Positions 12,967 through 27,475 of a stretch of DNA of 64,000 bases are shown here, in pieces. The DNA is from Acipenser ruthenus. Its lineage: Eukaryota > Chordata > Actinopteri > Acipenseriformes > Acipenseridae. Numbering within the stretch: the stretch's first letter is position 1; the number at the start of each line of letters is the position of its first letter. The notes under the pieces were generated by a model. The model was given only the letters and a program-made list of their open reading frames with translations. It did not search any database and was not told where the DNA came from. The position numbers and the translations under genes are program-made. Where the stretch lies: positions 4,300,073 through 4,364,072 of the forward strand of contig NC_081244.1 in assembly GCF_902713425.1 (NCBI RefSeq), given 5' to 3'.

Positions 12967-14272
12967 CAGGTAATCTTAGCTACTCATTGGTAGGATCAGT
13001 TTCACTCTGAAACTGCACAAGATGACCTACACTAAGAGACACGTGATGCACTAACGTATAGCATTGGCAACTGTGATTCAGCAATTTAGTAAAAACTGAG
13101 ACAGGTACTTGGATCAGTTTCTTTATTTAGAGATGACATAACAGTGACATCTAGTGGAGAAAGGAAAAAGCACAATGGCACAAATAACCCTTCTGTGTGC
13201 CTCAATGCAAAGTTCATCTCCATTTGAAATACAGTTTAAGTGCTTGCAAACCAGTAAATAGCAGCTCTGAACACGACCTCAACTGCACTTAGACCGACGT
13301 TGTTTTTTTACGTGATGTGATATATATAAAAGATCTTATGGGTTGATGATGGGGCTCACGATAAAAAAGTCATTTATAAACTGAAAATGAAAAAAAGACT
13401 ATTCGATACACATGAAAATAAAAATAAGAATGTGGCAATAGACAAGTTCTGTAATTACAGCCTATGGGAGTTCCATTCTAGGCGAATCTCTATCTCCATG
13501 TTGATCAATGTTCTTGTCGTTATTCGTCGTCTCGGTACAATCAGAATAGAGATCACGTGTCATGTCGTTGACCTCTCTAGCACACTGAAACACATGCTGC
13601 ACTTCCTGTCAAGGTGCTCCAGCAAGCGCTGCTACGTGCAAAGGCAGTGTGTAAACAAACTGGACAAGCAACATTGTCAAGGCTTATGAATAAATGATTA
13701 TAATATAAAGGGGACACCAGCACTGAGGCGTGTGTGTGTGTTACGGGTCTGGGGATGGCATGACTCGTTACAGATCACTGTGAAATAAAGAAACCGAGAC
13801 AGTTCTGCTTTCTCTTCCTTTGCTGGATTCTTCACCAATTAATACAAAACAGCACATTTACAAAATACAATCCTTCATTCCATCAGTTTCCATTTATTTT
13901 AGAGAAAAAAAACATTTTAATTACGAGTTATATTTCTTTCTTTATACATTAAATAAGTGAAAGAGAGCAACTAGAGCGAATTGTTTACTAATAAAGAAAG
14001 TTTTTGTAATACACACATGTAAACCAAGGTTAATGTTTCTTGTAATATTTGCAGTTGTCGAAACAAATCCAGATTAAGTTATTCCCACCGCAATTACAGA
14101 TCCGGGTGGATTTTACAGGAAAAATACAACTATGCAATAAAATGTATCTAAAATGAATATGTTCCATCCCTACCACAAAAACAAAACACACAATCCGTAC
14201 CTTCGACTTCTCCGTTTTAGAATTTGCAGAAAAATTAAAATGAGAATTAAATTCTTTTTGTGGTATGTGGGT
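12967..14272. other. Unit A spacer, last part
   Basis: Holds the inverted partner (about 13090-13300) of the block at 9255-9480, an unassigned stretch at 13300-13890, and the 3' flank of the reverse H2B. No gene recognised. Confidence 0.45.
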
Positions 14273-14288
14273 GGCTCTTAGAAGAGCC
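14273..14288 (-). promoter_or_regulatory. Histone 3' stem-loop (H2B)
   Basis: Reverse strand GGCTCTTCTAAGAGCC, 36 bases after the stop. Confidence 0.95.
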
Positions 14289-14324
14289 TTTGTGTTGTAA
14301 AGACGGAGCAGGGACGGTCTCGGT

Positions 14325-14783
<459 letters not shown>

Positions 14784-15103
14784 TATTACTAAACAACCCT
14801 TTAGAGTGAGAATGTTCAACTGTGAACCAAGCAACGTCACGGAGTAGTTCAATGTGATTGGTTGGAAACGAAGGTGGTGTTGACTTTACAGCGAGCTGAG
14901 TTTTTTTTTTTCCGAGTTCAGGTTTGAATTCAGCGCCCTTTTCTACAACGGTTAGTTTAGGTCTTTTGTTTATCATTTATTAGATACATCAATAATTCAA
15001 CAGACAGCAATAATATGAATATATATATAATCCACACCCGACCCGTCTTAAAATACATATCAAATCATATAGTAAGTCTCCCTGGATAATAATAATTTAT
15101 CTT

Positions 15104-15104
<1 letters not shown>

Positions 15105-15144
<40 letters not shown>
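15105..15144. repeat. (TATC)n microsatellite
   Basis: Tetranucleotide tract upstream of H1 of unit B; no LINE next to it. Confidence 0.95.
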
Positions 15145-16009
15145 ATGCGCAGTCTAAAACCTAACTCATTAAACAAGTTAACTGTTGGAACACAGTATCA
15201 ATGTCGATCGATTTTGACTTCTTGCTCTCTACCAACAAGTATCTCTTGTTTCATAGTTGCTTGAATGGTGATACTTCGCCTCGAATTCAGAAAATAGGAA
15301 AAATGCGTAAAACATTTCCATTGTAAATAGATAACGAGAAACAACTGAATAGATTAATTAAACTGCTTCAGAATAAGTTATTTTTTTTTGCTTTGTTTTC
15401 TACATAACGGTTATTTATTTTTCTTGCGTGTTAGTTGTATGTGTGCAGAGGCGAATGCACGGGAACACAGAACCATTAGACAGGTCGTATTTCCTATGAA
15501 ATACATCACCAGCACAAGATTGAAACTAGAGAGAGAATGCTGTGGTGAAGCCAGGGTAATTCAATTGTGCAACAAGTGTGGTCACGGATCAAGAGAAATA
15601 ATACAATTCAACAAAGAAATTCTCCCAATCGATTGTAATGGGATGTGCCGGCAGTGTGTTAACCACACCTAACAGAAAGGAGATTAAATGTCCAGTTTTA
15701 CAAACCTCACGCTTCAAAACTATTAAGTTGTGTTTGACTAGCCTTCTCGTTGGTGAAACGAATCATACAGTTACTTTAAACAGTGAATTTATCATTTTAT
15801 ATAAAACAAATACAGCGAAGTGCTGAGAGAGCAGTTTGGTTTCGCTGGAAGATAGTGACGTTTTTGTCCCCTCAATTAAACACACAGTACATTCCCTGGT
15901 TAAAGAATAAGCAATATTGTAAACGCAAACCTCCTCTTTTCCTACCCTCGGTTGTTTGTGTATATTAGTTCGTATTTCACTATTAAATTGTATATTTTGT
16001 GCAGGTAGA
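15145..16009. other. H1 upstream region (unit B)
   Basis: Copy of 936-1787, with the same unrecognised short frame at 15439-15672. Confidence 0.5.
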
Positions 16010-16016
16010 AAACACA
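16010..16016 (+). promoter_or_regulatory. H1 box AAACACA
   Basis: AAACACA 174 bases before the H1 start. Confidence 0.6.
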
Positions 16017-16189
16017 AGACTGAACGTTTTCAAAATGAGTGTGCTGCCTGTGGGTCAGTTGAGTCTACACGGTTCTCATCATGTCGATAAGTTCCGCGCT
16101 CTGCCTTTCTGCGCACATTCTCTGACAGACAGAAGCGTCCTTTATTTTGCGTTGGTATTAGTTTATTTCCGTGTTACAAAATCTTAGAG

Positions 16190-16789
16190 ATGGCAGAAAC
16201 TGCTCCAGCACCAGCCGCTCCTGCTCCGGCTAAAGCTCCCAAGAAGAAGACCGCAGCAAAGCCCAAGAAATCGGGTCCCAGCGTGTCGGAGCTCATCGTC
16301 AAGGCTGTGTCTGCCTCCAAGGAGCGCAGCGGGCTGTCCGTGGCGGCGCTCAAGAAGATCCTGCAGGCCGGCGGCTACGATGTGGAGAAGAACAACTCCC
16401 ACGTCAATAGAGCCCTCAAGAGCCTGGTGACCAAGGAGACCCTGCTACAGACCAAGGGCACCGGCGCCTCGGGCTCCTTCAAGCTCAACAAAAAAGCAGC
16501 TGAAGCCAAGACGAAAGCAGCTCCCAAGAAACCAGCGGCAAAGAAAGCGGTTGTCAAGAAAGCGACGAAAAAGGTTTCAGCAAAGAAAGCAGCGACACCC
16601 AAGAAGTCTCCTAAGAAAGCGAAGAAACTAAAAGCTGTAAAGAAGGCGCCCAAGAGCCCAAAGAAAGCGGCTGCCAAGCCTAAAAAGGCCGTCAAGAGTC
16701 CGAAGAAAGCGAAGGCAGCGCCTAAACCTAAAAAGGCAACCAAGGCAGCTAAACCCGCAGCGAAGAAGGCGGCTCCTAAAAAGAAGTGA
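16190..16789 (+). CDS. H1: Linker histone H1 (unit B)
   Basis: The 199-residue product differs from the unit A copy by K108T and P147L, both in the C-tail; the globular domain is unchanged. The P147L change lies in the C-tail basic stretch just after the TPKKSPKK motif. The convergent H3 partner has been deleted, so the gene is now followed about 115 bases after its stop by a truncated MITE. Confidence 0.98.
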   Translation: MAETAPAPAAPAPAKAPKKKTAAKPKKSGPSVSELIVKAVSASKERSGLSVAALKKILQAGGYDVEKNNSHVNRALKSLVTKETLLQTKGTGASGSFKLNKKAAEAKTKAAPKKPAAKKAVVKKATKKVSAKKAATPKKSPKKAKKLKAVKKAPKSPKKAAAKPKKAVKSPKKAKAAPKPKKATKAAKPAAKKAAPKKK

Positions 16790-16823
16790 ACAGTTAAAGC
16801 GACGATGCGACAATGAACCCAAA

Positions 16824-16839
16824 GGCTCTTTTCAGAGCC
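16824..16839 (+). promoter_or_regulatory. Histone 3' stem-loop (H1)
   Basis: GGCTCTTTTCAGAGCC with a GAAAAGAGA downstream element at 16853-16861. Confidence 0.95.
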
Positions 16840-16903
16840 AACACATCTTTCTGAAAAGAGATTTTCCTTCTATACATCATAAATGTGGCACTGTTGTGGT
16901 ATT

Positions 16904-17016
16904 TCAGGGAGATCATTCTGCTCTGATTCTGTGCAGAATCTGACCAGTTCATAGAAGATCATTCGCTAAATTGGTCAGAATCTGCGCAGAATGACCTCCG
17001 TGAACGCACCGCACCA
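16904..17016. mobile_element. Truncated Harbinger-like MITE at a deletion junction
   Basis: The copy of the 5352-5467 element lacks its first 9-10 bases, which are replaced by the H1 3' flank. The junction marks a deletion equivalent to unit A 2684-5360 (about 2.7 kb) that removed H3 and H2A. The right end has a small internal duplication (GCACC twice). Confidence 0.7.
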
Positions 17017-17436
17017 TAAATCTTCTTGCTATAAAACCACTCTGTCAGCCAAATACGAGTATTTAATGCAAACAAATTGAAATACGTATATGTTAATTTA
17101 AAAACCAAAATCCTTTACAATAGATGTATAAGTTAATCATAACTCTTTCTAATATGACAGAACGTTAAATTTATTAATAGGGCATACAATAGACGGGCAC
17201 GTCTTCTGTGCATCCTGCTTACTTAGAGGTACAGAAGGTTATTATATAAGCACACCCAAACCAGAAGAAACCACAATAATAAAAAAATGTAATGAATAGA
17301 TAAACAGTGCAAAAATTAAAACAATAATCATTTCAATCCGAATCGAAATTAGGCGGATAAAATGCTCTCCAGAGACAGACGTGTGAGCTCATTGAGGGCG
17401 TGTCTGGGGTAAAGGCGCTCATTCCAGGACTGTGAA
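17017..17436. other. Fused intergenic region (unit B)
   Basis: At 17194/17195 the sequence jumps from the equivalent of unit A 5649 to 6936, a deletion of about 1.29 kb that removed the proximal H2B with its promoter. No gene remains here. Confidence 0.75.
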
Positions 17437-17451
17437 TTTCAACCAGGTCCG
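17437..17451 (+). promoter_or_regulatory. H4 site II-like element
   Basis: TTTCAACCAGGTCCG, 75 bases before the ATG. Confidence 0.75.
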
Positions 17452-17465
17452 CTTTGTGTTCATAA

Positions 17466-17837
<372 letters not shown>

Positions 17838-17867
17838 AGATTTGGACACAAGGACACGAACAACAAA

Positions 17868-17883
17868 GGCTCTTTTAAGAGCC
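17868..17883 (+). promoter_or_regulatory. Histone 3' stem-loop (H4)
   Basis: GGCTCTTTTAAGAGCC, 31 bases after the stop. Confidence 0.95.
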
Positions 17884-19130
<1,247 letters not shown>

Positions 19131-19166
19131 ACCGAGACCGTCCCCGCTCCGTCTTTACAACACAAA

Positions 19167-19182
19167 GGCTCTTCTAAGAGCC
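19167..19182 (+). promoter_or_regulatory. Histone 3' stem-loop (H2B)
   Basis: GGCTCTTCTAAGAGCC, 37 bases after the stop. Confidence 0.95.
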
Positions 19183-20051
19183 ACCCAAATACCGCAAAAA
19201 GAGTACAATTCTCATTTCGGTTATCTGCAGATTTTGAAGTAAACGTGTTGAAGGTACGTGTTTTTTTTCTTTTTTTTATGTTTTATTTCGGTATAGAATT
19301 AATTTCTATCTATTAAACTTACAAATTCATCGGGTTTTACGAGTTATATTTTCCCTGCAAAGTCGATCCCGATCTGTTTAATTTTGGCGGGAACAAATTA
19401 ATTTGTATATGTTAGGACAACTTCAAATATTACAAAAAACATTATCTTGCATGTATGCGTTTTAATAAACTTTTATTGAAAAAATCACTAGTTAACTCAT
19501 TTATTTAATGTATATCACTACTGCTTTTTAAAAGCATAAAAAAAAACAGTCCGGGTCGTGTTCTGAGCTGGTATTTACTTCTTTGGAAGAACTTAAACTG
19601 TTTGTCAAATAGAGATGAACTTTGCATCGAGTCAAACAAAAGGGATATTGAGGGCGTTACGCTTTTTTCTTTCTCCACTAGATGTCACTCTTCTCATTTG
19701 TAACGTCTTTATCTCTGGTTCAATAGAGAAACGGATGCCAGTCTTAGTTTTGCATTGAATCACATTTGCCAATGCTATACGATTATGAAAATTGTCTACA
19801 AATCTCTTAACACAATTCCTTTGTTAATATTACTGTCCAAGTGCTTCCTCATCAATATGCATACAACATCGGCTTTAAAAATAGCTTTGAATTAAATATT
19901 TCTGGGGCCATGTCTCAAGAAATTCCACATCAGTACATTGAATATACATACTTTAATGACTATAGGTCATTGTAAGACAAATAGTGAGAAATACAGAAAT
20001 TATGAATGTATTTGTGAATTATAGGTTAAAACATTACTGCATATTCCGTTA
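19183..20051. other. Unit B spacer, first part
   Basis: Copy of 8916-9763. No gene. Confidence 0.5.
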
Positions 20052-20179
20052 CTTTTTTTTCTGGAGCAATCTAGGTGAAGTACCTTACTCAAGGGTACAG
20101 CAGCAGTGTCCCCCACCTGGGATTGAACCCATGACCCTCCGATCAAGAGTCCTAACCACTACTCCACACTGCTGCTCCG
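20052..20179 (-). mobile_element. tRNA-derived SINE, V-SINE type, head part
   Basis: Orthologous to 9764-9892, same insertion site. Confidence 0.7.
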
Positions 20180-21014
20180 CACTGTTGATACTGAGCACAC
20201 GGCACATTAGGCCAAAATAAACAGACAAACAAAACAGATTAACACTAAACAAACAGTCGACAAACAGACAAACAAACACGGTGAGTCTCAGCAAACACAC
20301 AAGTATGGTGCTGGTCCTACCAGCACGAAATAGCAATTCTATGCTTTAATTTAATTTATTTTTTATTTTCTCCTCCACACCCGTTCTCCACTCCCCGAAC
20401 ACACAACCCCGAGTGAGTGAAACGTGCATCTATATATACTGTTGTGCCGGGATTCAATTACCAATTAATTATTCTCTTGAATCCCAGTACGTGAACTAAT
20501 TTGTGCCACCCCGTGCTCATATACTATTTAATATTTTAAATGCACGGGAAGTGATTGTGCAATCCCTGTGCCTAAATACAACTATATATTTTAAATCACT
20601 TGTGCTACACACACCCATTTATATCCCGTGCAGCAATATCTATACACCAACATTAACACACCACACGCAACATATAACACACAAATGCACACAGGGGCGG
20701 GGCACATTGCCACAGCATGTTATATTGGTGAATGGTACAACTGTTCTGGCTCTGGGTGTAGAACTTTGAACTGGTGGGTCTAGTATTTAAATAGTCAACA
20801 TAAAAGAAATCCAGGGTCCTATTGCACTTTATCCACTAGGTGGAGTAGTCAGTATTATTTGGTACACGGTAAGGCGCAGCCTAACACACGACATGACATA
20901 CCTATTTGAAAAAAACTAAGCATTTTCTTGGGTGCACCTTTTAAAGTCGTCGTTTTAACAAGCCACACAGCAGTGGTTGGTCCAAACGTAAACATTTCAA
21001 ACACCAAACATATC
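20180..21014. other. Unit B spacer, unassigned
   Basis: Copy of 9893-10719. No gene recognised. Confidence 0.4.
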
Positions 21015-21825
21015 ATTCAATCATTCACCAGCCTCAGCTCATTGATAATATGAGGAGAAGGCTGGGCAGACAGGTCCTGCAGCAGCTGCGATTGGTACAC
21101 AGTCAGCAGACCAGCGGTGTTTGCTAGTCTCGCTGCCAGTGCCCCCGCGCTGTATGCCTTTTTTAAGTGCATCTCAGTGACCCTACACTTTATTTGGGCA
21201 GGAGAAGTCACAGGACCGCGCTAAAATGTCTGCAGTAAATCAGCCACCGTGGAATCAGTGGGCGGGAAATGCTGGAGCAACAGCTTCTCCATGCCCTGGA
21301 GGGCATACAATGCTTCCACCCGTCTGGAGCAAGTGGGCGCTGATGCTGGGCTGCCCCACAAAGACTGCAACTCCTCCACAAAATCCGGGAGGACTGGGAG
21401 GGGCTTGCAGCGCTGTATATTTGACAATGAGGTTTCAAAAACTGATCGGTGGACCTGGGTCTCCTCAGTCCAAGGGATCTAAACCCGGGCAACAGCTCTG
21501 CTCACAAGGGCTGCTACCTCGTCCACCAGTGGACCGCTAGGAGCCATATAGGTCTCAGATGGGAAGCCCTCTAAACAGGAGGGGTCCTCCGTTCCACTTT
21601 GAATTTGCATTCCTCTATGGAGATGGCCAGGGACGCCATATCGTCCTACTCCTCCTCAATCAGCTGAGACTGCGGGAGAGCAGGGACCAGTGCTGGAGCT
21701 GAGGGTGTGCAGGGGAGCTGTCAAATTGACAAGACGCTCCAACGACGACTGCTGATTTGCAACCATGCTTGCTAGCTGTGTCATTTGTGCCCAAGGCGAC
21801 GGCTCCGGAGTCGTGTTAGCCGTCT
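21015..21825 (-). mobile_element. Broken gag-like fossil
   Basis: Same fossil as 10720-11530, at the same place in the spacer; broken, no other retroelement parts visible. Confidence 0.4.
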
Positions 21826-22870
21826 AGTGAATTTACAAAACAAAAGACAATTACTAACAGCGACAAAAACAAACAAAACACTCACAAACACTTTTATGCG
21901 CAATACAATATAAATGGGAAACTCTCCCGGTCCTTTCAGTTCCTTGTCGTTTCTGAACCAAGCGAAAAAAAAGATTTACGATCCTCTGTTCCCTTTATGC
22001 TGTCACGCATGACCCCTTGGTAAACGAGTGCAGCTGTCTCTACAATCTGCAGCTGCTATGTCGTTTCCCTTCCAGGTCAATATGTTCCGGCAACAGAGTC
22101 TCATCTTCTTCCAGACTGACTGACTTCCCGGCCCGGGGAAAGAACTCTCAGGCCAGCCCGTCCAAAGACTTCCCCTTTCGCTGCTTAGCGTCCTCACAGG
22201 TCGGGAGGAGATTTACAAACAAAACTCATTATATTTCTGTCACAGACATACAGACAGACAACCTGCATATACCTCCCACATCATTGATCAATATGTTGTG
22301 CTGAGCTGAGCAGATATAACACCAACACGGTCTGCTATGTAGAAGTGGAGCCATGCAGTGTCACATCTGAACACTTCTTTGATTGTCTAATAGAATAATG
22401 GGGAGGTTAACAGAGGACAAATAGATAGGTATTAACTCCTAGAGTGTGTTGTTTGTGTACTGGATTACAGATTTTCACATACCCAGACAACAATTACACC
22501 AAGAATAACCCCAGAGACTCGGTTTATTCAACGTTTAATGAATCACAGTATTATTAGTACTCTTTCGGTTTGTTAACTCTTAACTGGTTCGAGCGATCGC
22601 AGATCCAAGTGAAACTTAGCTTATAGACAATCCAGGCAGTCTAACATACAGGACGTCTCTTGTGTTATCTGGACAGAGTTGTATGTTGTTTGTTTTAACT
22701 GATGATGGCTGTCTGTGGTTGCTTGTGTTGCCTTGCCCCTTCTACTGCTTGTAAGTGTGGTGGGAGGGAATGCAGAGTTAGGGTTAAAACCCGAACAACA
22801 TCGCATTTCCCTACTTTTGTCATTTTAATATCAACCCTAACTGATGCTTTAATTATTTTTTATTTGCAAA

Positions 22871-22871
<1 letters not shown>
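21826..22871. other. Unit B spacer, unassigned
   Basis: Copy of 11531-12576. No gene recognised. Confidence 0.4.

Positions 22872-22925
<54 letters not shown>
22872..22925. repeat. (AT)n tract
   Basis: About 54 bp of AT dinucleotides. Confidence 0.98.
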
Positions 22926-22926
<1 letters not shown>

Positions 22927-23221
22927 TCTTTTTATTTTTATTGTTCTATTACTTATTTAAATTAATTGAAGCTATTTAAACAAGCATTTAATTCGACTAA
23001 CATTTCTCTGAGTCTAACACTGCAAGTAATATATATCATGTTCCTTTTGTTTAAAACACGGTCTCCAGCGCTGAAGACTATATGGTTGAAATTTTTTTAA
23101 ATGTATTGCAATACGGTTGGAAATATATTTTAAAACATAGTGTAATAGAGGTTTCAACACGGAACGCACCTCCTAAAACAGCATACCATGTCAATTAAAA
23201 ATATAAGGGATGCCTCCTGCT

Positions 23222-23255
23222 TGCTGAAACCTGGGATCGAATCAGGGACCTTTCT

Positions 23256-23288
<33 letters not shown>

Positions 23289-23294
23289 TTCGAC
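23222..23294 (-). pseudogene. tRNA-Phe(GAA)-like pseudogene
   Basis: The 73-base reverse-strand sequence aligns along its length with vertebrate tRNA-Phe: GTCGAAATAGCTCAGTTGGG start, ACTGAAGAT anticodon loop with GAA, GATTCGATCCC T-arm and TTTCAGCA end. I count about seven differences from the vertebrate sequence as I remember it. Three central pairs of the anticodon stem and one acceptor pair are lost, so it is probably not a working tRNA. A T-run lies downstream. It sits next to a SINE, and a retro-derived origin is possible. Confidence 0.7.
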
Positions 23295-23360
23295 GTGCCG
23301 AGCTCTTTCGGTGAGATTTGATTCTGCAAACAACTGCTGATGACAAGGCTTCAAACTAAG

Positions 23361-23605
23361 TAATTATTATTATTTGTTTATTTAGCAGACGCCTTTATCC
23401 AAGGCGACTTACAGAGACTAGGGTGTGTGAACTATGCATCAGCTGCAGAGTCACTTACAACAATGTCTCACTCGAAAGACAGATCACAAGGAGGTGAAGT
23501 GACTTGCTCAGGGTCACACAATGAGTCAATGGTTGAGCTGGGATTTGAACCGGGGACCTCCTGGTTACAAGTAATTTTCTTTAACCACTGGACCACACAG
23601 GCTCA
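23361..23605 (-). mobile_element. V-SINE-type SINE, nearly complete
   Basis: Reverse strand: tRNA-like head with boxes A and B, body, and tail with GTAAGTCGCCTTGGATAAAG and GCGTCTGCTAAATAAAC, ending in a TAA/ATT simple repeat. The tail is the V-SINE superfamily signature. Confidence 0.8.
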
Positions 23606-24935
23606 AGTAATCCTAGGTACTCATTGGTAGGATCAGTTTCACTCTGAAACTGCACAAGATGACATGTACACTAAGAGACACGTGATGCACTAACGTATAG
23701 CATTGGCAACTGTGATTCAGCAATTTAGAAAAAACTGAAACAGGTACTTGGATGTGTTTCTTTATTTAGAGATGACAGAACAGTGACATCTAGTGGAGAA
23801 AGGAAAATAGCACAATGGCACAAATATCCCTTCTGTGTGCCTCAATGCAAAGTTCATCTCCATTTGAAATACAGTTTAAGTGCTTGCAAACCAGTAAATA
23901 GCAGCTCTGAACGCGACCTCAACTGCACATAGTCCGACGTTGTTTTTTACGTCATGTGATACATATAAAAGATCATATGGGTTGATGATGGGGCTCACGA
24001 TAAAAAAGACATTTATAAACTGAAATTGAAAAAATACTATTCGATACACATGAAAATAAAAATAAGAATGTGGCAATAGACAAGTTCTGTAATTACAGCC
24101 TATGGGAGTTCCAGTCTAGACGAATCTCTATCTCCATGTTGATCCATGTTCTTGTCGTTATTCGTCGTCTCGGTACAATCAGAATAGAGATCACGTGTCA
24201 TGTCGTTGACCTCTCTAGCACACTGAAACACACGCAGCACTTCCTGTCAAGGTGCTCCAGCAAGCGCTGCTACATGCAAAGGCAGTGTGTAAACAAACTG
24301 GAAAAGCAACATTGTCAAGGCTTATGAATAAATGATTAAAATATAAAGGGGACACCAGCACTGAGGCGTGTGTGTGTGTTACGGGTCTGGGGATGGCATG
24401 ACTCGTTACAGATCACTGTGAAATAAAGAAACCGAGACAGTTCTGCTTTCTCTTCCTTCGCTGGATTCTTCACCAATTAATACAAAACAGCACATTTACA
24501 AAATACAATCCAGCACATTTACAAAATACAATCCTTCATTCCATCAGTTTCCATTTATTTTACAGAAAAAAATAACATTAATTACTAGTTATATTTCTTT
24601 CTTTATACATTAAATAAGTGACAAAGAGCAACTAGAGCTAATTGTTTACTAAAATAATTTTTTTTTTCTAATACACACATGTAAACCAAGGTTAATGTTT
24701 CTTGTAATATTTCCAGTTCTGTCGAAACAAATCCAGATTAAGTTATTCCCACCGCAATTACAGATCCGGGTGGATTTTACAGGAAAAATACAACTATGCA
24801 ATAAAATGTATCTAAAATGAATATGTTCCACCCTACCACAAAAACAAAACACACAATCCGTACCTTCGACTACTCCGTTTGAGAATTTGCAGAAAAATTG
24901 AAATGAGAATTGTACTCTTTTTGCAGTATTTGGGT
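23606..24935. other. Unit B spacer, last part
   Basis: Copy of 12967-14272; a 28-bp direct repeat occurs near 24483-24532. No gene recognised. Confidence 0.45.
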
Positions 24936-24951
24936 GGCTCTTAGAAGAGCC
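24936..24951 (-). promoter_or_regulatory. Histone 3' stem-loop (H2B)
   Basis: Reverse strand GGCTCTTCTAAGAGCC. Confidence 0.95.
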
Positions 24952-24987
24952 TTTGTGTTGTAAAGACGGAGCAGGGACGGTCTCGGT

Positions 24988-25386
<399 letters not shown>

Positions 25387-25422
25387 TCAAAGATGAATGA
25401 GCAACTAGCCCCAGAGCCCCGC

Positions 25423-25446
25423 TATTTATACAGCCTGTATGCAAAA
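25423..25446 (-). promoter_or_regulatory. H2B promoter with altered octamer
   Basis: TATAAATA (25423-25430, reverse strand) is intact, but the octamer reads TTTTGCAT instead of ATTTGCAT (25439-25446). It is the only H2B promoter in the window with this change. Confidence 0.8.
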
Positions 25447-25748
25447 TATTACCTAACAATCCTTTAGAGTGAGAATGTTCAACTGTGAACCAAGCAACGT
25501 CACGGAGTAGTTCGATGTGATTGGTTGGAAACGACGGTGGTGAGTTTTTTTTTTTTTTTTCCGAGTTCAGGTTTGAATTCAGCGCCCTTTTCTACAACGG
25601 TTAGTTTAGGTCTTTTGTTTATCATTTATTAGATACATCAATAATTCAGCAGACAGCAATAATATAAATATATATAATCCACACCCGACCCGTCTTAAAA
25701 TACATATCAAATCATATAGTAAGTCTCCCTGAATAATAATAATAATCT

Positions 25749-25790
<42 letters not shown>

Positions 25791-25791
25791 G
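25749..25791. repeat. (TATC)n microsatellite
   Basis: Tetranucleotide tract upstream of H1 of unit C. It is the outer limit of close left/right arm similarity. Confidence 0.95.
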
Positions 25792-26661
25792 ATATGCGCA
25801 GTCTAAAACCTAACTCATTAAACAAGTTAACTGTTGGAACACAGTATCAATGTCGATCGATTTTGACTTCTTGCTCTCTACCAACGAGTATCTCTTGTTT
25901 CATAGTTGCTTGAATGGTGATACTTCGCCTCGAATTCAGAAAATAGGAAACATGCGTAAAACATTTCCATTGTATATAGATAACGAGAAACAACTGAATA
26001 GATTAATTAAACTGCTTCAGAATAAGTTGTTATTTTTTTTTGCTTTGTTTTCTACATAACGGTTATTTATTTTTCCTGCGTATTAGTTGTATGTGTGCAG
26101 AGGCGAATGCACGGGAACACAGAACCATTAGACAGGTCGTATTTCCTATGAAATACATCACCAGCACAAGATTGAAACTAGAGAGAGAATGCTGTGGTGA
26201 AGCCAGGGTAATTCAATTGTGCAACAAGTGTGGTCACGGATCAAGAGAAATAATACAATTCAACAAAGGAATTCTCCCAATCGATTGTAATGGGATGTGC
26301 CGGCAGTGTGTTAACCACACCTAACAGAAAGGAGATTAAATGTGCAGTTTAACAAACCTCACGCTTCAAAGCTATTAAGTTGTGTTTGACTAGCCTTCTC
26401 GTTGGTGAAACAAAGCATACAGTTACTTTAAACAGTGAATTTATCATTTTATATAAAACAAATACAGCAAAGTGCCTAGCGAGCAGTTTGGTTTTGCTGG
26501 AAGGTAATGACATTTTTCTCACCTCAATTAAACACGCAGTACATTTCCTGGTTAAAGAATAAGCTATATTGTAAACGCAAACCTGCTCTTTTCCTACCCT
26601 CGGTTGTTTGTGTATATTTGTTCGTATTTCACTATTAAATTGTATATTTTGTGCAGGTAGA
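25792..26661. other. H1 upstream region (unit C)
   Basis: Copy of 936-1787, with the unrecognised short frame at 26091-26324. Confidence 0.5.
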
Positions 26662-26668
26662 AAACACA
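26662..26668 (+). promoter_or_regulatory. H1 box AAACACA
   Basis: AAACACA 174 bases before the H1 start. Confidence 0.6.
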
Positions 26669-26841
26669 AGACTGAACGTTTTCAAAATGAGTGTGCTGCC
26701 TGTGGGTCAGTTGAGTCTACACGGTTCTCATCGTGTCGATAAGTTCCGCGCTCTGGCTTTCTGCGCACATTCTCTGACAGACAGAAGCGTCCTTTATTTT
26801 GCGTTGGTTTTAGTTTATTTCCGTGTTACAAAATCTTAGAG

Positions 26842-27441
26842 ATGGCAGAAACTGCTCCAGCACCAGCCGCTCCTGCTCCGGCTAAAGCTCCCAAGAAGAA
26901 GACCGCAGCAAAGGCCAAGAAATCGGGTCCCAGCGTGTCGGAGCTCATCGTCAAGGCTGTGTCTGCCTCCAAGGAGCGCAGCGGGCTGTCCGTGGCGGCG
27001 CTCAAGAAGATCCTGCAGGCCGGCGGCTACGATGTGGAGAAGAACAACTCCCACGTCAATAGAGCCCTCAAGAGCCTGGTGACCAAGGAGACCCTGCTAC
27101 AGACCAAGGGCACCGGCGCCTCGGGCTCCTTCAAGCTCAACAAAAAAGCAGCTGAAGCCAAGAAGAAAGCAGCTCCCAAGAAACCAGCGGCAAAGAAAGC
27201 GGTTGTCAAGAAAGCGACGAAAAAGGTTTCAGCAAAGAAAGCAGCGACACCCAAGAAGTCTCCTAAGAAAGCGAAGAAACCGAAAACTGTAAAGAAGGCG
27301 CCCAAGAGCCCAAAGAAAGCGGCTGCCAAGCCTAAAAAGGCCGTCAAGAGTCCGAAGAAAGCGAAGGCAGCGCCTAAACCTAAAAAGGCAACCAAGGCAG
27401 CTAAACCCGCAGCGAAGAAGGCGGCTCCTAAAAAGAAGTGA
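26842..27441 (+). CDS. H1: Linker histone H1 (unit C)
   Basis: The 199-residue product differs from unit A by P25A in the N-tail just before the globular domain and A149T in the C-tail. It keeps the left-arm state at residues 9 (Ala) and 153 (Ala). Convergent with H3 at 27878. Confidence 0.98.
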   Translation: MAETAPAPAAPAPAKAPKKKTAAKAKKSGPSVSELIVKAVSASKERSGLSVAALKKILQAGGYDVEKNNSHVNRALKSLVTKETLLQTKGTGASGSFKLNKKAAEAKKKAAPKKPAAKKAVVKKATKKVSAKKAATPKKSPKKAKKPKTVKKAPKSPKKAAAKPKKAVKSPKKAKAAPKPKKATKAAKPAAKKAAPKKK

Positions 27442-27475
27442 ACAGTTAAAGCGACGATGCGACAATGAACCCAAA

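Noticed and set aside
13387-13689. Frame of 100 codons in the spacer, with a copy near 24070-24327
   Set aside because: Copies differ by length changes and by many amino-acid changes; no recognisable domain. Left unassigned.
25850-26059. Frame of 69 codons in the H1 upstream region
   Set aside because: The sequence is related to non-coding H2B upstream blocks and the frame differs between copies, so it is a chance frame.
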